From Flavobacterium sp. 11 (lineage in GTDB: Bacteria; Bacteroidota; Bacteroidia; Flavobacteriales; Flavobacteriaceae): a stretch of DNA of 64,000 bases. The notes below the pieces were generated by a model that ran no database searches, was not told the DNA's origin, and worked only from the letters and a program-made list of their open reading frames with translations. Within the stretch, counting starts at the first letter, position 1. Every line of letters starts with the position of its first letter. The translations under genes were made by a program, and so were the position numbers. Shown here piece by piece: positions 10,134 through 17,787 of the stretch. The stretch lies in NCBI RefSeq assembly GCF_002754315.1, contig NZ_PEFE01000001.1, positions 1,612,001 to 1,676,000 of the forward strand, given 5' to 3'.

Positions 10134-10478
10134 TTATTCTGCTGGATTTGTTGCAGCAGGAGTATTTTGAGCAGGAGCAGCTGGCGTGTTTGTAGCTGGT
10201 GCTGCACTTCCTGTGTTTTCGATGATTTTAGAATCAGTATCACTTAATGTTCCTGTAAAGCTTAAGCTAGAAAGTAATATAAGTGCAATTAGTATAGTTG
10301 CTAATGTCCAAGTGCTTTTGTCTAAAAAATCAGTTGTTTTTTGTACTCCACCTAACATTTGAGAACCACCTATTGTAGATGATAATCCTCCACCTTTAGG
10401 GTTTTGAACCATGATAACTACGATTAATAGAAAACAAACTATAGTTATTAAAACTAAAAAAATTGAAAATGTGCTCAT
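10134..10478 (-). CDS. secG: preprotein translocase subunit SecG
   Basis: A small inner-membrane subunit of the SecYEG channel. It has two membrane segments (about 3-24 and 57-77) joined by the conserved cytoplasmic stretch VQNPKGGGLSSTIGG (about 24-38), followed by a periplasmic or cytosolic Ala/Pro/Thr-rich tail (about 90-114), which is common in Bacteroidota SecG. Length is 114 residues. It is last gene of the minus-strand run from miaB. Its ATG is only 3 bases from the stop of the frameshift-restored TPR gene upstream, which argues for tight translational linkage. A terminator follows. Confidence 0.93.
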   Translation of the reverse strand: MSTFSIFLVLITIVCFLLIVVIMVQNPKGGGLSSTIGGSQMLGGVQKTTDFLDKSTWTLATILIALILLSSLSFTGTLSDTDSKIIENTGSAAPATNTPAAPAQNTPAATNPAE

Positions 10479-10481
10479 TGT

Positions 10482-10602
10482 TTAATTATTATTATGTTGT
10501 AAAATCTTAATATCCGATATGCGGTCTGCAAAGAAACTACTTTTTTCTGGATATTTCAAAATTAATATTTCATAAGCTTGAATCGCTTTTTGATATTTTT
10601 TT
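10482..10602 (-). other. out-of-frame C-terminal tail of the TPR gene
   Basis: Downstream of a run of seven A (minus strand; T run at plus 10596-10602), the -1 frame continues in protein-like sequence: YQKAIQAYEILILKYPEK then SSFFADRISDIKILQHNNN, stop at 10482-10484. YQKAIQAYEILILKYPEK is a clear tetratricopeptide helix pair, and the frame ends 3 bases from the secG start. One missing A, or -1 slippage at A-AAA-AAT, would join it to the gene at 10562-11332. In the frame that is actually read, the protein instead ends after IKKRFKLMKY. Confidence 0.75.
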
Positions 10603-11332
10603 GTTCTAAATATACTCTGGCCAAAGTCTCTGTCATCAAGAAAGAATTGTCGGCTGCATTTAAGTCAAAAGTAACGGTCGAAGCAACTCCATGTTTTACC
10701 GGAGAAATCTTTGGACTGGCTTCAATAAACTTATCGATTAATTCTAATTTCTTTCTTTTATCTTCATCTATTATAGGAAGTGGTAAATTAATAGCACTTT
10801 CTTTCTCTCTTTCGATAGGTTCAGTGCGGGAAAGTTGAAGCCATTCTTGAAAGGAATGTTGCTCACTTTTAGAAAAATCTAAAGGTTTTCCAATTGCCAG
10901 TTTCTCTTCGGTAGTTTTTGAAGCATCATCAACATCGACAGCAGAAGCTTCTTTTATTGATGTGAGTATGGATCTTTCTAAAGAATTTATTTTAGATTCC
11001 GTTTTTTCTTCAGTAACAATGGTTTCACTGTCGACCACATTTATATCAAGAATTTCTAGTGCTTTTTTATCGTAAAGACCTTTTTGAATCGAAGTGAACG
11101 TATCCGAAGTAATGAAGTCAAATAAAATAGATCGGTCAGTTGAATGTGCTGCAGTAACTTTTAAAGCAGTATTGTATTTAAAGCTATTTTGATTGTAAAG
11201 CCCTTTTAATTGAATTGCTCTGGCACTTTGAAAATAAGGAAACTCAACGAGTACTTTTTCCAAAGCTTCCGTTTGCTTTTCATGAATAGCATCAGGTTTA
11301 TTAATCAAATAAGTATAATCGGTTACGTTCAT
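10562..11332 (-). CDS. TPR-containing protein, frameshifted at its 3' end
   Basis: A cytoplasmic protein of unknown function found in flavobacteria between lptE and secG. As read it has 256 residues: an N-terminal helical part (MNVTDYTYLINKPDAI, then FPYFQSARAIQLKGLYNQ), an acidic low-complexity middle (about 100-190) and a C-terminal helix ARVYLEQKN. The last ten residues (IKKRFKLMKY) come from a wrong frame after a 7-A run; the -1 frame restores a TPR tail (see 10482-10602). The intact protein would have about 283 residues. It may be a real frameshift, programmed slippage or a homopolymer sequencing error. It is in a minus-strand run with miaB, the sigma-54 regulator and lptE. Confidence 0.7.
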   Translation of the reverse strand: MNVTDYTYLINKPDAIHEKQTEALEKVLVEFPYFQSARAIQLKGLYNQNSFKYNTALKVTAAHSTDRSILFDFITSDTFTSIQKGLYDKKALEILDINVVDSETIVTEEKTESKINSLERSILTSIKEASAVDVDDASKTTEEKLAIGKPLDFSKSEQHSFQEWLQLSRTEPIEREKESAINLPLPIIDEDKRKKLELIDKFIEASPKISPVKHGVASTVTFDLNAADNSFLMTETLARVYLEQKNIKKRFKLMKY

Positions 11333-11339
11333 AAAGGGT

Positions 11340-11398
11340 ATTCGTTTATTTGGTTATTCGTTTGTTTGTTACTCGGTTAACCGAATCAACAAATTATC
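11340..11398. repeat. degenerate TTCGTTTATTTG repeat stretch
   Basis: An AT-rich gap between lptE and the TPR gene made of related short units (TTCGTTTATTTG, TTCGTTTGTTTG, GAATCAACAAAT). GGTTAACC in the middle is a palindrome. It resembles 9684-9720 and 46845-46911. Confidence 0.35.
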
Positions 11399-11412
11399 GA
11401 ATTTAAACCCAT

Positions 11413-11916
11413 TTACCATTTTGCAAGTGACTCATTAAAGATGTCTTGTGTAATTCTTTCAAAAATTTCCTTTAAAGCACTGTTCAAAGTTGCTCCTGTC
11501 AATTGTTGTTCCGCAGGATAATCATAGAAAAAAGTGAATGGTTTTTCAAAATCATCTGTTTCTTTTTTCTTATTAGTAAAACGAACATTCACTCGAATTG
11601 TTAATCGGTTCTGAGCTGCTCGCTGATCTGCAGTAGCAGTCATTGGACTTATTCTGTAATCTACAATTTCTCCTTCGTAAGTCAAATCAGCACTACTTTT
11701 GACCAAGTTTAAATTGGTTTGATTCTGGATTAAATCTTGAAGTTCTAATGTAAATGTTCTGTCAATACCAGGTTCAATTAATTCAGCGTTATTTTGAAAA
11801 AAGCCAACTTGAAATGTTTCGGCATCAATTTTACCAGTTCCGGTAAAGTTATAAACCGAGCAACTGTTGATGCTTACTATAATTATTGAAAGCAGAATAA
11901 GTTTTATATATTTCAT
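11413..11916 (-). CDS. lptE: LptE-type LPS assembly lipoprotein
   Basis: An outer-membrane lipoprotein expected to plug the LptD barrel and help deliver lipopolysaccharide to the cell surface. It has a lipoprotein signal peptide with the lipid-anchored Cys19 (SINSCSVYNF), then the Bacteroidota LptE-like body with YNFTGTG, FTLELQDLI and the C-terminal GATLNSALKEIFERITQDIFNESLAKW region. Its 167 residues are usual for this branch. It is encoded between a sigma-54 activator and the TPR/secG pair on the same strand. A TATCTTTG box (minus strand, 11961-11968) could give it an extra promoter. Symbol by family resemblance and position. Confidence 0.75.
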   Translation of the reverse strand: MKYIKLILLSIIIVSINSCSVYNFTGTGKIDAETFQVGFFQNNAELIEPGIDRTFTLELQDLIQNQTNLNLVKSSADLTYEGEIVDYRISPMTATADQRAAQNRLTIRVNVRFTNKKKETDDFEKPFTFFYDYPAEQQLTGATLNSALKEIFERITQDIFNESLAKW

Positions 11917-12016
11917 TTTCTATTTTAAAATTTGCTTCGCCGGTTTGCTAACGCTCGGGTCAAAGATATTCTTTTTGAATTAAATCATTTGTGTCTTAGT
12001 GCTTTTGTGGTAAAAA

Positions 12017-13273
12017 CTACAAGTCAAATTGTTTGATTTTTCTATATAAAGTCCTTTCAGAAATGCCTAATTCGTCTGCGGCAGCTTTTCGTTTTCCTTT
12101 GTTTTTTTCTAATGATTTTTTAATCATTTCGATTTCTTTTTGCTCTAAACGCAACGTTTCCTCCTCTTCGATTGTTTCTGCAAAAAGATAATTATCATCA
12201 TGTTCCTGATACAGCTCTTCATTGTTTTGAGTAGTGATTAAGGCTGATCTTGGTTCTTCTTCAAAATCTATTTCGCTATCATTTTCTTTCGAACCATATA
12301 TTTTTTTTATCAAATGCTGATTGGTTTCTTGAACTTTAGACACGCCGTTTTGAATCAATTCCAAAGTTAATTTTTTCAAATCGTTCAAATCACTTTTCAT
12401 ATCAAAAAGTACTTTGTACAAAATTTCTCTTTCGGTACTAAAATCACTTTCGCTTTTCTTATCCTTTATCACAGATGGTAAATTGTTTCCCAGAACTGGC
12501 AGATATGATTGTAAAGTCACGGCTGAAATATCACGATTAGTTTCCAAAACAGAGATTTGTTCGGCTACATTTCGCAATTGACGAATATTACCGCTCCAAC
12601 GAAACTTCTGCAATAATTGGATAGCGTTTTCGTCCAGTTTTAAAGGTGGCATTTTATATTTATGGGCAAAGTCAGCAACGAATTTCCTGAATAACAAATG
12701 GATGTCATCTTTTCGATCGCGTAAAGGAGGCAAAGTAATATCTACTGTACTTAAACGATAATATAAATCCTCACGGAATTTCCCTTTTTCGATAGCATCA
12801 AATAAATTGACATTTGTAGCGGCTACAATTCGTACATCTGTTTTTTGAACCTGGGAAGAACCTACTTTTATAAATTCGCCATTTTCAAGAACACGTAACA
12901 AACGCACTTGAGTAGTTAAAGGCAGTTCACCAACCTCGTCCAAGAAAATAGTACCGCCGTCAGCTACTTCAAAATAACCTTCACGTGTATTGGTTGCGCC
13001 GGTAAAAGCGCCTTTTTCATGACCAAAAAGTTCACTGTCAATCGTTCCTTCAGGTATGGCTCCGCAGTTTACGGCAATGTATTTTCCGTGTTTTCTGTGC
13101 GAAAGCGAATGAATAATTCTAGGAATATTCTCTTTTCCCACACCGCTTTCTCCCGCTACTAAAACGGTAATATCAGTTGGAGCTACCTGAATGGCTTTTT
13201 CTATCGCACGGTTGAGCTTCGGGTCATTCCCGATAATCTCAAATCGTTGTTTTATAGCTTGAACTGATTCCAT
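12017..13273 (-). CDS. sigma-54-dependent transcriptional activator
   Basis: A DNA-binding AAA+ activator of RNA polymerase-sigma-54. The AAA domain starts almost at the N-terminus: Walker A GESGVGKE (41-48), sigma-54 contact loop GAFTGA (88-93), Walker B GGTIFLDEVGEL (106-117) and the arginine-finger region RLSTVDITLPPLRDR. After an acidic linker (about 270-365) comes a Fis-type helix-turn-helix (KGKRKAAADELGISERTLYR, near 393-412). There is no receiver, PAS or GAF domain, so activity must be controlled by level, by partners or be constitutive (PspF-like layout). It lies between miaB and lptE. Its targets are unknown; the sigma-54-like element before groES is a candidate. Confidence 0.9.
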   Translation of the reverse strand: MESVQAIKQRFEIIGNDPKLNRAIEKAIQVAPTDITVLVAGESGVGKENIPRIIHSLSHRKHGKYIAVNCGAIPEGTIDSELFGHEKGAFTGATNTREGYFEVADGGTIFLDEVGELPLTTQVRLLRVLENGEFIKVGSSQVQKTDVRIVAATNVNLFDAIEKGKFREDLYYRLSTVDITLPPLRDRKDDIHLLFRKFVADFAHKYKMPPLKLDENAIQLLQKFRWSGNIRQLRNVAEQISVLETNRDISAVTLQSYLPVLGNNLPSVIKDKKSESDFSTEREILYKVLFDMKSDLNDLKKLTLELIQNGVSKVQETNQHLIKKIYGSKENDSEIDFEEEPRSALITTQNNEELYQEHDDNYLFAETIEEEETLRLEQKEIEMIKKSLEKNKGKRKAAADELGISERTLYRKIKQFDL

Positions 13274-13300
13274 ATTTTATTTTTGTTTAAAGTTCTATTT

Positions 13301-13335
13301 GTTTAAAGTTTCAAGTTATTGAGACAACTTTAAAC
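13301..13335. repeat. perfect 10-bp inverted repeat between miaB and regulator
   Basis: GTTTAAAGTT and AACTTTAAAC separated by 15 bases, in the 81-base gap between the two minus-strand genes. There is no T run, so it is more likely an operator or mRNA hairpin than a terminator. Confidence 0.4.
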
Positions 13336-13354
13336 CTTAAATTTTAAACTTTTC

Positions 13355-14803
13355 TTAATTCATCTCACTCAAACCAACTGCTGCTCCTTTCAAAGTTCCG
13401 CTGGTACAAGAAATAATTCTCACATTCACAAAATCCCCAATCTTGTAATTTTCTTTCGGAAAAACCACCGTAATACTTTGTGAATTTCTTCCTGAAAATT
13501 CTTCTGTCGATTTTTTTGAAACTTTTTCTACCAAAACTTCTACCGTTTGTCCAATGAATTCCTCAGAGCGAAACCAAGCGTGTTTTTGTTGTAAGTCGAC
13601 AATTTCCTGTAATCTTCTTGCTTTCGTTTCTTCGGTAACGTCATCTTCCATTTTTCTTCCTGCCAATGTTCCCGGACGTTCTGAATACGAATACATATAA
13701 CCAAAATTATATTTTACATACTCCATCAAACTCAAAGTGTCTTGATGATCTTCTTCGGTTTCTGTAGGGAAACCAGCAATCATATCCTGTGAAATCGAAC
13801 TGTTTGGAATAATAGTTCTGATTTTGTCAATCAAAGTCATGTATTCTTCACGCGTGTGCAAACGGTTCATTTCTTTCAAAATTCTATTGCTTCCGGACTG
13901 AACCGGCAAGTGAATGTGTTTGCAAATATTAGGATGTTTCGCAATCACATGCAAAACACTTTCGTGCATATCTTGTGGATTAGAGGTCGAAAATCGGATT
14001 CTCATTTTAGGGAAACCAACAGCTACCATTTCCAGTAATTGGTCAAAATCAACTGCCGTAGCTTTTTGCATTTCGGTAGCATTTTCAAAATCTTTCTTCA
14101 ATCCGCCACCATACCAAAGGAAACTATCTACGTTTTGTCCCAAAAGTGTAATTTCTTTAAACCCTTTGTCCCACAAATCTTGAATTTCCTTCATGATACT
14201 TTGAGGCTCACGACTGCGCTCACGTCCACGGGTAAACGGCACCACGCAAAACGTACACATATTATCACAACCACGAGTAATTGAAACCAAAGCGGTAATT
14301 CCGTTGCTCATCAATCGAACCGGCGAAATATCACCATAGGTTTCGTCTTTCGACAAAATCACGTTAATCGCATCACGACCTTCTTCTACTTCCAGTAAAA
14401 GGTTTGGTAAATCTTTATAGGCATCAGGACCCACAACAAGATCAACGATTTTTTCTTCTTCAAGGAATTGACTTTTCAATCGTTCCGCCATACAGCCTAA
14501 AACGCCCACTTTCATTTTTGGATTAATACGTTTTACAGCATTATATTTTTCCAAACGTTTGCGAATAGTTTGCTCCGCTTTGTCCCGAATAGAACAGGTA
14601 TTGACCAAAACTAAATCGGCTTCTTCCAGAACTTGCGTTGTATTGTATCCGTTTCCGGATAGAATAGAAGCTACAATTTCACTGTCCGAAAAATTCATCG
14701 CACAACCGTAACTTTCTATAAATAGTTTTTTTGTGTTCTCAGGTTTATTCTCCAGAACAAGACTTTCGCCTTGCTTACTTTCTTCAATAATCTTTTCCAT
14801 CAT
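13355..14803 (-). CDS. miaB: tRNA-2-methylthio-N6-dimethylallyladenosine synthase MiaB
   Basis: A radical-SAM methylthiotransferase that modifies i6A37 of tRNAs reading UNN codons. The N-terminal MTTase domain carries one iron-sulphur cluster site (Cys34 in YGCAMN, Cys70 in NTCSIRD, Cys104 in GCMAER). The radical-SAM motif is Cys179-x3-Cys183-x2-Cys186 (RGCDNMCTFC), followed by VPFTRGRERSR typical of MiaB. A C-terminal TRAM domain (about 415-480) ends the protein. 482 residues is normal. The start used gives MMEKII; the second Met is equally possible. A TATCTTTG box lies 15 bases upstream. First gene of the minus-strand run to secG. Confidence 0.95.
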   Translation of the reverse strand: MMEKIIEESKQGESLVLENKPENTKKLFIESYGCAMNFSDSEIVASILSGNGYNTTQVLEEADLVLVNTCSIRDKAEQTIRKRLEKYNAVKRINPKMKVGVLGCMAERLKSQFLEEEKIVDLVVGPDAYKDLPNLLLEVEEGRDAINVILSKDETYGDISPVRLMSNGITALVSITRGCDNMCTFCVVPFTRGRERSREPQSIMKEIQDLWDKGFKEITLLGQNVDSFLWYGGGLKKDFENATEMQKATAVDFDQLLEMVAVGFPKMRIRFSTSNPQDMHESVLHVIAKHPNICKHIHLPVQSGSNRILKEMNRLHTREEYMTLIDKIRTIIPNSSISQDMIAGFPTETEEDHQDTLSLMEYVKYNFGYMYSYSERPGTLAGRKMEDDVTEETKARRLQEIVDLQQKHAWFRSEEFIGQTVEVLVEKVSKKSTEEFSGRNSQSITVVFPKENYKIGDFVNVRIISCTSGTLKGAAVGLSEMN

Positions 14804-14817
14804 GTATTTTCAAAGCA

Positions 14818-14825
14818 CAAAGATA
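14818..14825 (-). promoter_or_regulatory. -7 promoter box of miaB
   Basis: Minus strand TATCTTTG (plus CAAAGATA) matches TAnnTTTG, with a TTG 21 bases further upstream (plus CAA at 14847-14849). It starts 15 bases from the miaB ATG. Confidence 0.5.
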
Positions 14826-14886
14826 ACGCAATTCAAATAAATATGACAAGATGTCAGATTAAGAATTAACACTATTTTAAGGCATT

Positions 14887-15075
14887 TTTTCTGGGGAGCT
14901 ATTTACTTCGTCAGTTCGCTTTGCTTGTGTCCCGCTTTCCGTTACAATCCCAACCCTTCGGGACTCACAAAAAAAGTAAAGTTTCCAAAGTCCTAAAAAA
15001 AAGCTTCCGTTGTTCGCTTTTTTAGAACAGGGAACTTTTACTTTTTTGCTCTGGGCTTTTCACTATAGTCGAGGC
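14887..15075. repeat. dispersed hairpin repeat, copy A
   Basis: Gap between the divergent miaB and topA genes. Edge blocks GGGGAGCTATTT, CCCGCTTTCCGTTACAATCC and GGGCTTTTCACTATAGTCGA match those of copies at 34885, 46683 and 55138. The core forms a long stem: AAAAAAAGTAAAGTTTCC at 14978-14995 pairs with GGAACTTTTACTTTTTT at 15040-15056. No gene is seen here. Confidence 0.65.
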
Positions 15076-15169
15076 TAAAAAACAGTCGAGTATGTCAATA
15101 ACTTACCTATTAATGATTGTGAAATAATTCAAAAATAAAATCTAAAGCCCAATATTTAAAAAAATTAGA

Positions 15170-15177
15170 TACTTTTG
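15170..15177 (+). promoter_or_regulatory. -7 promoter box of topA
   Basis: TACTTTTG matches TAnnTTTG. It ends 18 bases before the ATG at 15196 and shows that the in-frame TTG at 15175 lies inside the promoter and cannot be the start. Confidence 0.6.
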
Positions 15178-15195
15178 TCCCAGAAAAATAGAGCA

Positions 15196-17715
15196 ATGGC
15201 AAAGAATTTAGTTATAGTTGAGTCCCCTGCAAAGGCAAAAACAATCGAGAAATTTCTAGGAAGTGATTTTCAAGTAGAGTCCAGTTATGGGCATATTGCT
15301 GACTTACCTTCCAAAGAAATTGGTGTAGATGTGGAAAATGGTTTTAAACCCAAATACGAAGTTTCTGCCGATAAAAAAGCGTTGGTCACTAAATTAAAAG
15401 GATTAGCAAAAAAAGCCGAAATGGTTTGGTTAGCAAGTGATGAGGATCGCGAGGGTGAGGCTATTTCTTGGCATTTAGCCGAAGAATTAAAATTAGACAA
15501 AACCAAAACCAAGCGAATTGTTTTTCACGAAATTACTAAAACTGCGATTCTAAAAGCAATTGATAATCCACGAGAAATCGATTATAATTTAGTTAATGCA
15601 CAACAAGCACGTCGTGTTTTGGACAGATTAGTTGGTTATGAATTGTCGCCTGTACTTTGGAGAAAAATTAAAGGGGGACTTTCTGCGGGTCGTGTACAAT
15701 CAGTGTCTGTTCGTTTGATTGTAGAGCGTGAAAGAGAAATTCAGAATTTTAAAGCCATTGCAACATATTCTGTTGTGGCTGAATTTACTAACGAATCTGG
15801 AAAAACATTCAAAGCCAAACTGCCTAAAAATTTCAATACTAAAAAAGAAGCCGAAGATTTTTTAAATAAAAATATAGGTTCTACATATAAGGTAGCCGAT
15901 TTAGAAACGAAGCCTACCAAAAAATCACCAACTGGACCTTTTACAACTTCGACTTTGCAACAAGAAGCCGCCCGTAAATTGTATTTGCCTGTTGGAATTA
16001 CCATGCAACTCGCACAGCGTTTGTACGAAGCCGGACTTATTACTTATATGAGAACGGATAGTGTGAACTTATCTAAAGATGCAATGGAAGCAGCTGAAGC
16101 GGAAATCATCAAATCCTACGGAAAAGAATTTTCTAAACCTCGAACTTTTGTCAATAAAAGCAAAGGAGCACAGGAAGCGCATGAGGCGATTCGTCCTACG
16201 GATATGTCAAGACATACGGTAGATATCGACAGAGATCAAGCGCGTTTGTATGATTTAATTTGGAAAAGAACATTGGCTTCGCAAATGAGTGATGCACAAT
16301 TAGAACGTACTAACGTGAAAATTGAAGCAAATAATCACGGTGAAATATTCACGGCATCTGGAGAAGTTTTGCTTTTTGAAGGTTTCTTGAAAGTATACTT
16401 GGAAGGTCATGATGACGATGAAGAGGAGCAAGAAGGAATGTTGCCTGCGATGAAAGTCAACGAAAAATTACAAAACAATTATATCTCAGCAACCGAAAGA
16501 TATTCTAGACCACCAGCAAGATATACGGAAGCTTCTTTGGTAAAAAAATTAGAGGAATTAGGAATTGGTCGTCCTTCTACTTATGCGCCAACAATTTCTA
16601 CTATTATCAACAGAAATTATGTAGAGAAAGGAAATCTTGACGGTCAAGAACGTAATTATACGCAATTGACTTTACAATCCGGGAAAGTAGGAGAGAAGTT
16701 ACTGAAAGAAAATACAGGTTCTGATAAAGGGAAATTAGTTCCTACAGATATTGGAACTATTGTTACAGATTTCTTGGTTAAGAATTTTGGAAACATTTTA
16801 GATTATAATTTCACTGCAAAAGTGGAACAGGATTTTGATGAAATTGCAGAAGGAAATATCGTTTGGACAAAAATGATGCAAGAGTTCTACGATAAATTTC
16901 ACCCAACTGTGAAAGATGTAGAAGCGAATGCAGATAGAGAAAGCGGTGAAAGAATTCTGGGAACTGATCCAAAAACAGGGAAACCAGTTTCGGTGCGTTT
17001 AGGGAAATTTGGGCCAATGGCACAAATTGGAGCTGCCGATGATGAAGAGAAAAAATTTGCCAGTTTAATGGCAGATCAAAATATAGGAAACATCACTTTA
17101 GAGGAAACTTTGAATTTATTCTTGTTGCCAAAAAATCTTGGAGAATATAAAGGAGAAGAAGTTGAGGTGAGTAATGGTCGTTATGGTCCATATATTCGTC
17201 ACGGAGCCGCTTTTGTTTCGTTGCCAAAAGGAGAAAATCCTCTAGATGTAGATTTTGAAAGAGCTCAGGAATTAATTGATGAAAAAGCCGCCGCCGATGC
17301 GCCAATAGCAGTTTATAAAGGAGAAGGTGTACAGAAAGGTGTGGGTCGTTTTGGTCCTTTTATCAAATGGAACGGTTTGTTTATTAATGTGAGTAAAAAG
17401 TATAACTTTGATAATCTTTCTCAATCGGATATTGAAGCCTTGATTGAAGATAAATTGCAAAAGAATATTGATAAGGTTTTACATAATTGGGAAGAAGAAG
17501 GAATTTTAGTTGAAAAAGCCCGTTGGGGACGTTCGGTAATTACTAAAGGTAAAATCAAAATTGAATTAAGTAAAGATGTTGATGCCACAAAATTGACATT
17601 AGCCGAAGTTCAGGAAATGATTGCCAAGAAAACACCAGCAAAAAAAGCACCGGCAAAGAAAGCAACAGCGACAAAAAAACCAGCAGCTAAGAAAGCAGCT
17701 GTTAAGAAGAAATAA
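15196..17715 (+). CDS. topA: DNA topoisomerase I (type IA)
   Basis: Relaxes negative supercoils by single-strand passage. TOPRIM domain: NLVIVESPAKAKTIEKFLG at the N-terminus and ASDEDREGEA (81-90 from this ATG). The catalytic Tyr284 lies in GLITYMRTDSVNLS. Residues about 600-790 hold three C-terminal repeats (LGTDPKTGKPVSVRLGKFGP, NGRYGPYIRHG, GVGRFGPFIKWNG) without the Cys4 zinc ribbons of the E. coli enzyme. The final 30 residues are an AK/PAKK-rich histone-H1-like basic tail. The start is ATG 15196 (MAKNLVI); the in-frame TTG at 15175 sits in the -7 promoter box. 839 residues. Upstream of the arginase-fold gene and gldKLMN. Confidence 0.96.
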   Translation: MAKNLVIVESPAKAKTIEKFLGSDFQVESSYGHIADLPSKEIGVDVENGFKPKYEVSADKKALVTKLKGLAKKAEMVWLASDEDREGEAISWHLAEELKLDKTKTKRIVFHEITKTAILKAIDNPREIDYNLVNAQQARRVLDRLVGYELSPVLWRKIKGGLSAGRVQSVSVRLIVEREREIQNFKAIATYSVVAEFTNESGKTFKAKLPKNFNTKKEAEDFLNKNIGSTYKVADLETKPTKKSPTGPFTTSTLQQEAARKLYLPVGITMQLAQRLYEAGLITYMRTDSVNLSKDAMEAAEAEIIKSYGKEFSKPRTFVNKSKGAQEAHEAIRPTDMSRHTVDIDRDQARLYDLIWKRTLASQMSDAQLERTNVKIEANNHGEIFTASGEVLLFEGFLKVYLEGHDDDEEEQEGMLPAMKVNEKLQNNYISATERYSRPPARYTEASLVKKLEELGIGRPSTYAPTISTIINRNYVEKGNLDGQERNYTQLTLQSGKVGEKLLKENTGSDKGKLVPTDIGTIVTDFLVKNFGNILDYNFTAKVEQDFDEIAEGNIVWTKMMQEFYDKFHPTVKDVEANADRESGERILGTDPKTGKPVSVRLGKFGPMAQIGAADDEEKKFASLMADQNIGNITLEETLNLFLLPKNLGEYKGEEVEVSNGRYGPYIRHGAAFVSLPKGENPLDVDFERAQELIDEKAAADAPIAVYKGEGVQKGVGRFGPFIKWNGLFINVSKKYNFDNLSQSDIEALIEDKLQKNIDKVLHNWEEEGILVEKARWGRSVITKGKIKIELSKDVDATKLTLAEVQEMIAKKTPAKKAPAKKATATKKPAAKKAAVKKK

Positions 17716-17787
17716 GTATAAACACATTCCATTCTTACCTTCCCTCTCCTCTGAAGAGGGTTGTGGAGAGGAAAAAAAAGAAATAAA

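Noticed and set aside
13355..14803. Defence system or mobile island in the miaB-secG region
   Set aside because: All genes there are housekeeping with uniform composition; no integrase, transposase or toxin is present.
14887..15075. CRISPR array in repeat-rich gaps
   Set aside because: The repeats are single long imperfect hairpins, not regularly spaced short direct repeats with unique spacers; no cas genes are present.
15175..15195. TTG start giving topA seven extra residues
   Set aside because: The TTG is inside the -7 promoter box TACTTTTG; the ATG at 15196 gives the conserved MAKNLVIVESPAKAK start.
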